Source of the DNA: Lachnospiraceae bacterium
GTDB lineage: Bacteria > Bacillota > Clostridia > Lachnospirales > Lachnospiraceae
Reading direction: 5' to 3'
NCBI GenBank assembly: GCA_910575555.1
Contig: CAJTFX010000001.1
Location: 186,001-250,000 of the forward strand
DNA length: 64,000 bases
In this document: positions 17,235 through 25,485 of the stretch, piece after piece
Layout of the letters: the number at the start of each line of letters is the position of its first letter
Numbering within the stretch: position 1 is the first letter of the stretch
Position numbers and translations under genes: made by a program
Notes under the pieces: model-generated
Databases searched by the model: none
What the model was told of the DNA's origin: nothing
The model's input: only the letters and a program-made list of their open reading frames with translations

Positions 17235-17372
17235 TTATATAGCTGTCTGAATTAAATTATACATCGCTAATATGGAAAATACAATTATTACATCCAAAAC
17301 ATTTGTTTCTTTTCCTATGTATAAATTATCTCCTTCCATTAAACTTTTGATTTTCTCCTTATCTGGTTTCAT
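17235..17372 (-). CDS. 45-residue uncharacterised ORF sharing its start with the 16001 remnant
   Basis: Reads MKPDKEKIKSLMEGDNLYIG, then KETNVLDVIIVFSILAMYNL and IQTAI. The first seven residues equal those of the 15-codon frame at 16001, because the DNA is the 22-bp inverted repeat. A hydrophobic stretch at about 27-42 could span a membrane. No ribosome site precedes this copy, whereas the other copy has one, so this may be the displaced body of a gene whose start lies at 16001. I do not recognise the product. Confidence 0.35.
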   Translation of the reverse strand: MKPDKEKIKSLMEGDNLYIGKETNVLDVIIVFSILAMYNLIQTAI

Positions 17373-17373
17373 C
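17352..17373 (-). repeat. Right arm of 22-bp inverted repeat flanking RhuM
   Basis: Reverse complement of 16000-16021 without mismatch. Confidence 0.8.
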
Positions 17374-17392
17374 CATGTATGAAAAATCTACA

Positions 17393-17415
17393 TTATTACT
17401 CCGGCGGTTAAATAT
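17393..17415 (+). repeat. Intergenic palindrome-family repeat, copy A
   Basis: Contains TACTCCGGCGGTTAAATA. Identical over 23 bases to 52181-52203 and similar to 57001-57023, always between genes. Confidence 0.75.
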
Positions 17416-17477
17416 CACCAGTAAATCATTGTGCCAATAGAACAAAGAAATTATGGGACAATAAATTTCTCTGACTC

Positions 17478-17530
17478 TTGACTTTTCCTGACAAACCATT
17501 TATTGTATCACTTAGATAGTACAATGATAC
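17478..17530 (+). promoter_or_regulatory. Promoter and operator of the YtrA-type GntR gene
   Basis: TTGACT (17478-17483), 17-nt spacer, TATTGT (17501-17506). Overlapping the -10 is a dyad ATTGTA (17502-17507) ... TACAAT (17520-17525), with outer GTATCA/TGATAC arms at 17505-17510 and 17525-17530. Nearly the same block with the same promoter spacing lies upstream of the NatAB exporter genes (59076-59123), so this is the likely binding site of the GntR protein encoded 26 nt downstream. Confidence 0.75.
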
Positions 17531-17555
17531 ATAGAAATTGAGAGGGAGTGATCAC

Positions 17556-17939
17556 ATGCCATGGAATTTAAATTCCGATCGGCCTATTTTTATTCAGCTT
17601 ATTGAAAAGATTCAAATAGACATTATCTCCGGACGGTATGCCCCCGGAGATAAACTGCCGTCTGTCCGGGAACTTGCCCAGAAAGCCTCTGTCAATCCCA
17701 ATACCATGCAGAAAGCCCTTGCTGAACTGGAACGCACTGGATTGGTTTATTCCCAGAGAACCAGCGGAAGATTTATCACAGAGGACACGGAAATGATTGA
17801 GCGGCTCAAAACAGAACTTGCAGAAGAAATAATTATGGAATTTTTAGCAGATATGCAGAAACTTGGATATCAGAAAAAAGAAACCCTTTCTCTGCTGACA
17901 GAACTAATTGAAGCAGCTGTTCAGCCGCCAGGCTGCTAG
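17556..17939 (+). CDS. GntR-family transcriptional regulator, YtrA subfamily
   Basis: 127 residues. N-terminal GntR winged helix (PIFIQLIEKIQIDIISGRYAPGDKLPSVRELAQKASVNPNTMQKALAELERTGLVYSQRTSGRFI, about 8-73) and a short helical C-terminal dimerisation region, the size of the YtrA subfamily, which is usually encoded with ABC transporters and controls them. No transporter follows here: a convergent pseudouridine synthase does. The matching operator upstream of NatAB, about 41.5 kb away, suggests that target. The ATG at 17556 is preferred, 7 nt after GAGGGAGTG; a TTG at 17538 is in frame. Confidence 0.92.
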   Translation: MPWNLNSDRPIFIQLIEKIQIDIISGRYAPGDKLPSVRELAQKASVNPNTMQKALAELERTGLVYSQRTSGRFITEDTEMIERLKTELAEEIIMEFLADMQKLGYQKKETLSLLTELIEAAVQPPGC

Positions 17940-17966
17940 AGATATTTGGATACGGACCAAACTACC

Positions 17967-18007
17967 GGACTGCCCTTTAACACACAAACCTTTATTTGGG
18001 GCAGTCC
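17967..18007. terminator. Hairpin between convergent GntR and RluA genes
   Basis: GGACTGCCC (17967-17975) and GGGCAGTCC (17999-18007) form a perfect 9-bp stem with a 23-nt loop, midway between two stop codons. No T-tract on either side, so termination strength is uncertain. Confidence 0.5.
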
Positions 18008-18027
18008 TCAAACTGCAGCCTTAAGAA

Positions 18028-18999
18028 TTATGCCATTCTGTTCGAAAGATACTCCACTGCCCTCTGAAATTCTCCATTCAAAGGAGCTTTCAGTTCCCTT
18101 CCGTCCGGAAACCTTATCCTGGAAGCATGAAGCAGTTGAAAGTGAACTTTCAGTTTCCGCGCAAACTGCAGGTTCACCTGCCTGTCTCCATATTTTCCAT
18201 CTCCCACAACCGGATATCCCAAAGAAGCCAAATGCGCCCGAATCTGGTGGGAACGGCCGGTAATCAGATGAACCTCCAGCAAAGTATAAGCCTGATGTTC
18301 AGAGGTAAAAACTGCTTTCGGCGTGTATTCCGTTTTAATATACTTGGCGCCGGGCAGCTCCCGTCCGGAAATAACTGCCTGGTTGTTCTCCTGGTCTTTC
18401 GACAGCCATCCTTCCGCCCTTCTGGGTTCTGTCACCTGCCCCTTTACCAGACATTGATAATATTTTTCCACCGAACGGTCATTGAGCAGCTTTGCCATAT
18501 CCTGCAGACCTTTCAGGCTCTTTCCCGCAATCAGCAGGCCCGATGTGTTCCGATCCAGACGGTTGCAGACAGACGGCCGGAAGGTGCGCAGATCTGTTTC
18601 TGTAAGTTTTTTCTGGCGGAGCAAATAGCCGATGACATATTCATTGGCTGACACATCCCCTGCCGCGGCTTTCTGGGAAAGCATTCCCACGGGCTTATTG
18701 ATTACCAGAATATCATCATCTTCATAAATAATATCCAACGGATTATCCGGGTACTGACTGGAAACCTCTGATACCTTTCCGGAAAATTTCTGAAAAGTCT
18801 CATCAGACAGAAATAATTTCACTTCATCTCCCAGCATCAATTTTTCAGAGCCATCTGCTTTCTTTCCATTCAGCGTAATATTTTTCTTCCGAAGCATTTT
18901 GTAAATAAAACTGCCTGGGGCGTCTGATAACAGCTTCTTTAAATACTTATCGAAGCGCTGGTCTTTTTCATTTTTTCCGATATTAAACATTTGAGGCAT
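18028..18999 (-). CDS. RluA-family 23S rRNA/tRNA pseudouridine synthase
   Basis: 323 residues. An S4-like RNA-binding domain (RFDKYLKKLLSDAPGSFIYKMLRKKNITLNGKKADG) precedes the catalytic domain with NRLDRNTSGLLI, whose Asp is the conserved nucleophile of the HRLDxxTSG motif (Asn replaces the usual His), and with GRSHQIRAHLASLGYPVVGD. Layout is that of RluC/RluD paralogues; the target uridine cannot be assigned. The start at 18999 follows AAGGAGG at 8 nt; an upstream in-frame ATG would overlap the end of the YgiQ gene. Confidence 0.93.
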   Translation of the reverse strand: MPQMFNIGKNEKDQRFDKYLKKLLSDAPGSFIYKMLRKKNITLNGKKADGSEKLMLGDEVKLFLSDETFQKFSGKVSEVSSQYPDNPLDIIYEDDDILVINKPVGMLSQKAAAGDVSANEYVIGYLLRQKKLTETDLRTFRPSVCNRLDRNTSGLLIAGKSLKGLQDMAKLLNDRSVEKYYQCLVKGQVTEPRRAEGWLSKDQENNQAVISGRELPGAKYIKTEYTPKAVFTSEHQAYTLLEVHLITGRSHQIRAHLASLGYPVVGDGKYGDRQVNLQFARKLKVHFQLLHASRIRFPDGRELKAPLNGEFQRAVEYLSNRMA

Positions 19000-19025
19000 T
19001 ATCAAGTCCTCCTTCTTATGCAAAT

Positions 19026-20906
19026 TCAATTTTTCTTCTTATGGACATTCCGAATCTTCCTACGCTTACCTTTCCCCTTCGCCTCCTGCCTTCTGGGGAT
19101 TTCGGCTTCGTTCCCGGGCCGAATCAGGCAGTTCTTATCATAGCCAATCAAGTCCTGCCTTCCGGTTTTAAGCAGGGCTTCTTTCACCAAATGATAATTT
19201 TTCGGATCACGGTATTGGATCAATGCCCGTTGCATGGCTTTTTCATGGGGATTGCGGGCCACATACACCGGCTGCATGGTGCGCGGGTCCAGCCCTGTAT
19301 AATACATACAGGTGGAAATTGTGGAAGGCGTCGGATAAAAATCCTGCACCTGCTGGGGCATATATCCCAGTTCCCGCAGAAATTCCGCCAGTTCCACTGC
19401 TTCCTTAAGCGTGGAGCCGGGATGGGAGGACATCAGATAAGGCACCAGATATTGCTTTTTCCCAAGTTTCTGGTTCATGGCCCGGTATTCCCGGGCAAAC
19501 TGGTGATACACGGCCGCTTTCGGCTTGCCCATACACTTCAGCACTTTATCTGAAATATGCTCCGGCGCCACCTTTAATTGTCCGCTGACGTGATATTCAC
19601 ACAATTCCTTTAAAAATGTCCGGTCTGAATCTGCCAGAAGATAGTCAAAGCGGATACCGGAACGGATAAATACTTTTTTGACTCCCGGCAGGCTGCGCAG
19701 CTTCCGAAGCAAAGACAGGTAATCCCGGTGATCTGCCTTTAAATTTTTACAGGGTTCCGGAAATAAACACTGCTTTTTGGGGCAGACTCCCTCCTGCAGC
19801 TGCTTTTCGCAGGCCGGAAACCGGAAATTGGCGGTAGGGCCGCCCACATCATGAATATATCCCTTAAAGTCTGTTTCTTTTGTCAGAATTTCCGCTTCCC
19901 GAAGCAGGGATTCCTGGCTTCGGGACTGCAGGATACGTCCCTGGTGAAAGGTCAAAGCGCAAAAACTGCAGCCTCCGAAGCATCCCCGGCTGCTGCTAAG
20001 ACTGAATTTCACTTCAGAAATGGCTTCCACCCCGCCCAACGCTTCATAAGAGGGGTGACAGGCCCGCTGATAGGGCAATTGGTACACATCGTCCAGTTCC
20101 TGCCGGGTCAGCGGTTTTGAGGGCGGATTCTGCACCACATAAACCTGATTTGGATATTCTTCCACCAGACGTTTTCCTGAAAAGGGATCGGTGTTGCAAT
20201 ATTGGGTGTAAAAGCTTCTGGCATAGCTTTCCTTCTCCTGGCGGATCGTTTCAAACTCCGGCAGAAACACAGCGTCGTAAATATCTTCTTTCTTCCGGGT
20301 CTTATAAACCGTTCCGTCTACAAACGTAATATCCTCCACTGCAATTTGGCTGTCCAGGGCTTCTGCCAGAGCAAGAATGCTGCGTTCTCCCATTCCGTAC
20401 ATCAGAATATCCGCGCCGCTGTCTAACAGAATGGAACGCTTCACTTTATTGCTCCAATAATCGTAATGCCCCAGTCTCCTCAGACTGGCTTCCACTCCGC
20501 CGATTAAAATGGGCGTTTTCTTATAGGACTGCCGGATCAGGTTTCCATACACCACAGTGGCATAATCCGGCCGCCTTCCCATCACTCCGCCGGGGGTAAA
20601 TGCGTCTTTTTCCCTGGGACGCTTGGAAACGCTGTAATGATTCACCATGGAATCCATATTTCCGCCAGTTATCAGAAACGCCAGACGGGGTTCTCCATAA
20701 ATTTCTATGCTTTTTTTGTCCCTCCAGTCCGGTTGGGAAATAATGCCCACGGTATAGCCATGGGCTTCCAGCAAACGGCTGATAATGGCATGCCCGAAGG
20801 AGGGATGATCCACATAGGCGTCCCCGATCACATAGACAAAATCAAATTTTGCAATTCCCCGCTCTTCCATCTCTTCTCTGCATACGGGCAGAAATTTTCT
20901 ATCCAT
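19026..20906 (-). CDS. YgiQ-family (UPF0313) radical SAM protein
   Basis: 626 residues. N-terminal cobalamin-binding-like region (VYVIGDAYVDHPSFGHAIISRLLEAHGY, about 25-52), then a radical SAM core with the CxxxCxxC cluster motif in SRGCFGGCSFCAL (about 305) and GIRFDY/SGQLKVAPEHIS blocks. A PTPSTISTCMYYTG segment and a basic C-terminal tail (RRQEAKGKGKRRKIRNVHKKKN) follow. The substrate of YgiQ proteins is unknown. The gene is 26 nt upstream of the pseudouridine synthase start, so it may share its transcript. Confidence 0.93.
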   Translation of the reverse strand: MDRKFLPVCREEMEERGIAKFDFVYVIGDAYVDHPSFGHAIISRLLEAHGYTVGIISQPDWRDKKSIEIYGEPRLAFLITGGNMDSMVNHYSVSKRPREKDAFTPGGVMGRRPDYATVVYGNLIRQSYKKTPILIGGVEASLRRLGHYDYWSNKVKRSILLDSGADILMYGMGERSILALAEALDSQIAVEDITFVDGTVYKTRKKEDIYDAVFLPEFETIRQEKESYARSFYTQYCNTDPFSGKRLVEEYPNQVYVVQNPPSKPLTRQELDDVYQLPYQRACHPSYEALGGVEAISEVKFSLSSSRGCFGGCSFCALTFHQGRILQSRSQESLLREAEILTKETDFKGYIHDVGGPTANFRFPACEKQLQEGVCPKKQCLFPEPCKNLKADHRDYLSLLRKLRSLPGVKKVFIRSGIRFDYLLADSDRTFLKELCEYHVSGQLKVAPEHISDKVLKCMGKPKAAVYHQFAREYRAMNQKLGKKQYLVPYLMSSHPGSTLKEAVELAEFLRELGYMPQQVQDFYPTPSTISTCMYYTGLDPRTMQPVYVARNPHEKAMQRALIQYRDPKNYHLVKEALLKTGRQDLIGYDKNCLIRPGNEAEIPRRQEAKGKGKRRKIRNVHKKKN

Positions 20907-20915
20907 AATTATGTT

Positions 20916-21572
20916 TCACTGCCTTTCTAAAAATACCTGACGGTAGTCTGTAATATAATAATCCGCCAGTTTTTGTTTTTCTTCCCGCTGCTCTTTGGAA
21001 AATTCATCCTCTACTGCGCAGACCCGCATTCCTGCATGTTTTCCGGCCAGTATTCCCATGGGAACATCCTCGAATACCAGACACTGCTCCGGCTGCACGC
21101 CCAGGCGGCTGGCCGCCTCCAGATAGACGTCCGGCGCAGGTTTTCCCTGTTTTACCTCACATGCGGTTACAATTTCCTGAATATAATCTTCAAAATGAAG
21201 GGAAAGCGCCACAGCGTCCACCAATTCTCTGGAATTGCTGGTGGCAATGCCCACGGAAATCTTATGTTCTCTGCAATACTTTAAAAATTCTTCTGCGCCT
21301 GGCTTAAAGGGCACTTCGTATGTATATTTTTCAATTGCCATCCGGTTCCATATTTCTTTCAGCTCTTCTACGCTTTCCGAAAGATGAAATAGATCTTTGG
21401 TATAGACTGCCGTCTCTGTAAAACTCATTCCTTCAATTTCTCTCTGGTAAGTTTCCGGCAAAGTCAATCCCCGTTTCTCCAGAAATTCCACATCAATATC
21501 ATGCCACAGCCACATGGAATCTACCAGTGTTCCGTCCAAATCAAAAATCACCGACTGTATCTTTTCCAACAT
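20916..21572 (-). CDS. HAD-superfamily hydrolase (beta-phosphoglucomutase/phosphatase-like)
   Basis: 218 residues. Motif I FDLDGTLVDS, motif II ATSN, a Lys in KQGKPAPDVYLEAA and motif IV VFEDVPMGILAGKHAGM, with an alpha-helical cap after motif I. This is the IA subfamily containing phosphatases, phosphoglycolate phosphatase and beta-phosphoglucomutase; substrate not assignable. The start at 21572 is placed by GGGAGC upstream and lies inside the last 32 nt of the preceding gene, indicating translational coupling. Confidence 0.9.
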   Translation of the reverse strand: MLEKIQSVIFDLDGTLVDSMWLWHDIDVEFLEKRGLTLPETYQREIEGMSFTETAVYTKDLFHLSESVEELKEIWNRMAIEKYTYEVPFKPGAEEFLKYCREHKISVGIATSNSRELVDAVALSLHFEDYIQEIVTACEVKQGKPAPDVYLEAASRLGVQPEQCLVFEDVPMGILAGKHAGMRVCAVEDEFSKEQREEKQKLADYYITDYRQVFLERQ

Positions 21573-22269
21573 CTTTTCTGCTCCCTGTATCCATATCGAA
21601 ATATTCCAACCCATATCCGCTGGGTCTGTCTGTAATAAGAAACTTCCTGATTTCCCTGCTTACATCTTCAAATTCTGCTTCTTCTGTTTCGGAGTATTTC
21701 GTTTTCTCTTTTACTTTTTCTGTCAATTCTTCCTCTGTGGAAAGATTCTGATACTCTGCAGTTTTTACAAAAGCGATGTGCTCTTCCTCCACTCCCACAG
21801 CCTTTTTCAACAGCTTTTCCATCAGTCCTTTTTTCTTACCCTTGGGAATCACCGGATTGTTTGCAATCTTTTTTGCCTCTGCCATAAAACTTCCCATTTT
21901 ATTCAATTTCAGCTTTTCCACATCTTCTTTTGTCCTGCAGGACTTTAACTGCCGCTTATAAGCCTCCCGCTCCTGCTTGATTTCCTGATATTCCCGATAA
22001 GCGTCCGGATCGTTCTGTTTTAAGTATTCCTGCTCCTCCGGCGTCAGCTCCTCGCCGGACTTTAGCTTTGTGTCAACGGAGGCCATTTGATTGTTCTCCC
22101 GCATATGCGCTGCATCCTCCCGGTATTGCTTTAACTGACGCACCAGAGGGTCCATATCGGCCAGACGTTTCTGCTGCGCCTTTTCTTCCCGTTCTTCCCG
22201 CTGAATGTCCTGCCTGTTCCGGCCGGAAATATGAAGTTCCTTCTGCACTTTTCCAAAAATTGCCAGCAT
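21541..22269 (-). CDS. Charged, helix-rich protein of unknown function
   Basis: 242 residues, strongly charged (Lys/Glu/Arg), no signal peptide or membrane segment, predicted largely alpha-helical with coiled-coil potential (REEREEKAQQKRLADMDPLVRQLKQ, KSGEELTPEEQEYLKQNDPDAYREYQEIKQEREAYKRQLK). I do not recognise a named domain. The ATG at 22269 has AAAGGAGA 8 nt upstream, while the frame is open 12 codons further. It lies between the RsuA-type synthase and the HAD hydrolase on one strand, so is likely cotranscribed with them. Confidence 0.7.
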   Translation of the reverse strand: MLAIFGKVQKELHISGRNRQDIQREEREEKAQQKRLADMDPLVRQLKQYREDAAHMRENNQMASVDTKLKSGEELTPEEQEYLKQNDPDAYREYQEIKQEREAYKRQLKSCRTKEDVEKLKLNKMGSFMAEAKKIANNPVIPKGKKKGLMEKLLKKAVGVEEEHIAFVKTAEYQNLSTEEELTEKVKEKTKYSETEEAEFEDVSREIRKFLITDRPSGYGLEYFDMDTGSRKDVGKDTVGDF

Positions 22270-22301
22270 GGCTTCATCTCCTTTCTTTGCTGCCAAAGTT
22301 C

Positions 22302-23024
22302 TCATTGCATCGTACTTTTTCTAAGACTCATCAGCTCTTCTTCCGTTAATTCCCTGTATTCGCCGGGCTGCAGTGCTTCATCCAGTTTCAGTTCGCCCAT
22401 GGCAATCCGCTTCAAATACAGTACCTTTTTTTCCACCGCCTCAAACATCCGTTTGACCTGGTGAAATTTGCCTTCTGTAATTGTCAGTTCCACCAGAGAA
22501 GCCTCCGCTTCCAAAGATAAAATCTTAAGGCAGGCCGGAAGGGTGGGTTTCTTTTCTCCAATTTCCAGGCCCCCGGCAAATTTCTGCACATCTTCCTCTG
22601 TAACTCTGCCGGAAACTCTGGCAAAATAAGTCTTGGTCACATGTTTTTTGGGGGACAGCAGACGGTGGGACAGCTCTCCGTCATTGGTAATCAGAAGCAG
22701 CCCTTCTGTGTCAATATCCAGTCTTCCCACCGGAAATAAATCCTTTCTATGGTTTTTGGGAAAATAGTCCAGCACGGTTCTATGATAATTGTCCTGCACC
22801 GCGCTGACGCAGCCAGCCGGCTTATAAAACAGGAAATATTCATACTCCTGCCAGGAAATTACCTTTCCCAGAAAAGATACGGTATCCCTGCGCTCTACTT
22901 TTTGCTCCGGCCCCTTGGGAATACTGCCGTTTACCAACACCTGTTTTTTGCGTATATACTGTTTTACCTGGCTTCGGGTTCCGACTCCCATGTCTGCAAG
23001 GTATTTGTCCAATCTGATCTGCAT
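22302..23024 (-). CDS. RsuA-family rRNA pseudouridine synthase
   Basis: 240 residues. S4 domain MQIRLDKYLADMGVGTRSQVKQYIRKKQVLVNG, catalytic motif GRLDIDTEGLLLITND with the nucleophilic Asp, and GKFHQVKRMFEAVEKKVLYLKR near the end, all typical of RsuA, which makes pseudouridine 516 in 16S rRNA. Start at 23024 chosen for GGGAGG 10 nt upstream; the frame is open six codons further. The short gap after it suggests an operon with the charged protein and HAD hydrolase. Confidence 0.93.
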   Translation of the reverse strand: MQIRLDKYLADMGVGTRSQVKQYIRKKQVLVNGSIPKGPEQKVERRDTVSFLGKVISWQEYEYFLFYKPAGCVSAVQDNYHRTVLDYFPKNHRKDLFPVGRLDIDTEGLLLITNDGELSHRLLSPKKHVTKTYFARVSGRVTEEDVQKFAGGLEIGEKKPTLPACLKILSLEAEASLVELTITEGKFHQVKRMFEAVEKKVLYLKRIAMGELKLDEALQPGEYRELTEEELMSLRKSTMQ

Positions 23025-23203
23025 ATTTGAAAATCCTCCCAATACGGCTTTCTCAAGGAATTCGTCTCTTTTTGAATGGTTTCAGTATATCATGATTCTT
23101 TAAAACTGAGAAGATCATGTTTATATTTTCCTGATTCTCATGCAAAAACTGAATTTACAAAAAGCTGATAAACTTACAAAACAGAGCCGATTTTTAACCT
23201 TTC

Positions 23204-24502
23204 TTATTTTTTCTGCCATATGTCATTTACTATCCACTGTCCCTTTTTCTTAGAGCCTTTCCGGTCAAGAATCCCTTCCTCTTTCAGCCGATGGATTCGT
23301 TTTGTAATTGTAGTCAAACCTAACCCAATCTGCCTGCTGATTTCGCTCACTCTAATATCGCAATTCTCCTGCATAAGCATGAGAATTTTTTTATCACTGT
23401 CATCCAACCTTACGCCTTCCTTCTTTCTTAAATATAAATCTTTTTTATTCAGGGGGATTGTTACAGTAATGAAATTTTCCGTTATGTCAAACACTTCTTT
23501 TCCATATCTGGACACGATTAAAGGAACTCCATGCCCGGTTTGCTCAATATAATCCAACTGCCCCATAATCTGTTGAAGTTCAAGATTCACCGGTTTGCTT
23601 TTTCCCTCAAAAAACTCTTCCAATGCAAGCCCATCTGGTAAACCTCCCACTGAAATAATCTCAATGCGGTCATCAAACATATAGACTGCAGGCGGTGTTT
23701 GTCTTGACCAGCGATTATGTAGACATGCGTTCAGCCATGCTTCTCTGAAACATGAAAAATCAAACATCCTGCTTTCCTTTCTGAGACTTCCGCCCATGTC
23801 CACGGCAGTATCATTCAATGCTTCCATATAATCCAATACCTGTTTCACTGCCACGAGCATACACTTATAGCCATATTCATTTCTCTTGATAAGATCCGTT
23901 TTATCTGTTCCCCGGAATACTGCCACCTTAAGAGAATAACTGTTAACGTCTGCCAAAAGTCCGGCCATCAAATTAAAAGTTCCATTATGCGTTAAAAGAT
24001 TTAAATTCTGTTTAAACGTATTTTCTCGAAGTGTCAGATTATTTCCGGCATATAATGTTTTCAACTGTTCAAAAGTTAATTCCTGATTATTAGCTTCAAT
24101 ATTTACAATGGAGTCTGATACGCTGAGCATTAAATTCCGCAGCTGCTGCGGCGATATTTCTCTGTCTTCATCGGCTGATCTCATATAATATTTTCCATAT
24201 GCTGAATAAGGTTTTTCATCACCTTCGGCCGTAACTTTTATTATATTTTTATCATCACACAATTCTATTATAATTGTCGGGATAATCTGCGGTTTAATTG
24301 CATTTGCAATTCCTTGAGAAATTTCGCGCATGGTACGGTCTCCAATTTGCTGACCCAAAACTTCTCCGTCATTCCTTACCCCAAAATACAATACTCCCTT
24401 TCCGTTTTTGTTCAGCATAGAAGCAAGAGATATCATCCCTTCTTTTAATTCACCTGTTGTTTTCTTGAATTCAACCAATTCCGTTTCCATTCCAAAATTC
24501 AT
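23204..24502 (-). CDS. AlbA_2/Schlafen-type ATP-binding transcriptional regulator
   Basis: 432 residues. N-terminal AlbA_2 (divergent AAA_4/Schlafen-like) domain at about 5-125 (ETELVEFKKTTGELKEGMISLASMLNKNGKGVLYFGV), a GHKL-like HATPase_c_4 region at about 250-350 (NACLHNRWSRQTPPAVYMFDDRIEIISVGGLPDG) and a C-terminal winged helix at about 385-425 (ISRQIGLGLTTITKRIHRLKEEGI). Often mis-annotated as a RecG-like helicase. A 40-bp palindrome lies 58 nt upstream of the start and could be its own operator. AAGGAGGTG precedes the ATG. Targets unknown. Confidence 0.88.
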   Translation of the reverse strand: MNFGMETELVEFKKTTGELKEGMISLASMLNKNGKGVLYFGVRNDGEVLGQQIGDRTMREISQGIANAIKPQIIPTIIIELCDDKNIIKVTAEGDEKPYSAYGKYYMRSADEDREISPQQLRNLMLSVSDSIVNIEANNQELTFEQLKTLYAGNNLTLRENTFKQNLNLLTHNGTFNLMAGLLADVNSYSLKVAVFRGTDKTDLIKRNEYGYKCMLVAVKQVLDYMEALNDTAVDMGGSLRKESRMFDFSCFREAWLNACLHNRWSRQTPPAVYMFDDRIEIISVGGLPDGLALEEFFEGKSKPVNLELQQIMGQLDYIEQTGHGVPLIVSRYGKEVFDITENFITVTIPLNKKDLYLRKKEGVRLDDSDKKILMLMQENCDIRVSEISRQIGLGLTTITKRIHRLKEEGILDRKGSKKKGQWIVNDIWQKK

Positions 24503-24560
24503 ATTGATACACCTCCTTTTCTTAAATAAGCATTTTTCACCATTTTAATCAATACACAAC

Positions 24561-24600
24561 AATCACTTTATTCATCACATTAGTGATGAATAAAGTGATT
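24561..24600. promoter_or_regulatory. Large perfect palindrome upstream of the AlbA_2 regulator
   Basis: Arms AATCACTTTATTCATCAC (24561-24578) and its exact complement (24583-24600) around a 4-base centre. No T-tract follows on the minus strand, so a terminator is less likely than an operator. It contains nested GTGATGAATAAAGTGATT half sites. Confidence 0.6.
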
Positions 24601-24645
24601 ATTAAAATTTAGTATTCCCAGAATCACTGAATCCGTTAAAATTAC

Positions 24646-25485
24646 TTAAGAAAACTGATACTTCAGCCTCTTCTCCTCCAACCATTTCAACGCCCAGTAA
24701 GGGTTCACGCTTATTTCAAATCCGTTCTCATCATTCACATAAATCCCGAGATGAAGATGCACTGCAAATTTCCCCACTGTGCCCTCTTCTTCTCCGTAAC
24801 CGCTGTCTCCCATAAACCCAAGAAGCTCTCCTGCCTGAATCTGGTCTCCCTCCTGAAATTCACGGGCGTAATCATTGAGATGGGCATAATAGAAATACCC
24901 GCCGCCCGGCGACCGTATGCCAATCCGATAGCCGCCCAGCTTCAGCCATCCCACTTTTTCCACGGTTCCGTCTGTAATGCTGACAACCGGATAATGCCCC
25001 CGCTCCTTGAATGAGGCCATAATATCTGTTCCTTCATGCCCCCGGTTTCCTCCGAAGCTCCGGTCAAACATCCAGGAATTTTCAAAGGAAGTGACCAGTG
25101 AACTGTCTTTCCAGGACAAGGGCACCGGAAAATATTCCAAATCTGCCCAGACAGCCTGCTCCATCCGGGACAATTCCTGAAGCTGCGAGCCCTGATACTG
25201 GTACAGCAGTTCCAGATACGTTTCCAGTTCCTGCTGTTTTTGCTGCTCTGTAAACAGATATCCCAACAGGTAATCGTATCTGGAATATTCGGAATCTTTT
25301 TCGTAACTGCAAAACATGTCATACAATTCTGCAGGAACTTCCTGCTGCCGCAGGAGTTCTTTGGTATTTTGTCCTGTCAGCAGATGGGTAATCCTGGCAA
25401 ACTGCTGTATCTGACTGGTCAGGACGGTGAGAAAACAGACCATTGCCGCCAGAATCATCAGCCATATCCATACCTGTTTTTTCAT
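24646..25485 (-). CDS. M23-family metallopeptidase, membrane anchored
   Basis: 279 residues. N-terminal signal anchor (VWIWLMILAAMVCFLTVLTSQI, 4-25), a helical spacer, and a C-terminal LytM/M23 domain with the zinc ligands in GHEGTDIMA and HLHLGIYV. Acts outside the membrane on peptidoglycan cross-links or, if degenerate, as a regulator of a hydrolase; all ligand positions look intact. It starts in an ATGA overlap with a 45-codon frame that follows pepD. Start site AAAGGATACT. Confidence 0.9.
   Translation of the reverse strand: MKKQVWIWLMILAAMVCFLTVLTSQIQQFARITHLLTGQNTKELLRQQEVPAELYDMFCSYEKDSEYSRYDYLLGYLFTEQQKQQELETYLELLYQYQGSQLQELSRMEQAVWADLEYFPVPLSWKDSSLVTSFENSWMFDRSFGGNRGHEGTDIMASFKERGHYPVVSITDGTVEKVGWLKLGGYRIGIRSPGGGYFYYAHLNDYAREFQEGDQIQAGELLGFMGDSGYGEEEGTVGKFAVHLHLGIYVNDENGFEISVNPYWALKWLEEKRLKYQFS

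Noticed and set aside
17967-18007. GntR operator interpretation of the 9-bp inverted repeat
   Set aside because: It lies between two convergent stop codons and does not match the operator dyad; a 3'-end hairpin is simpler.
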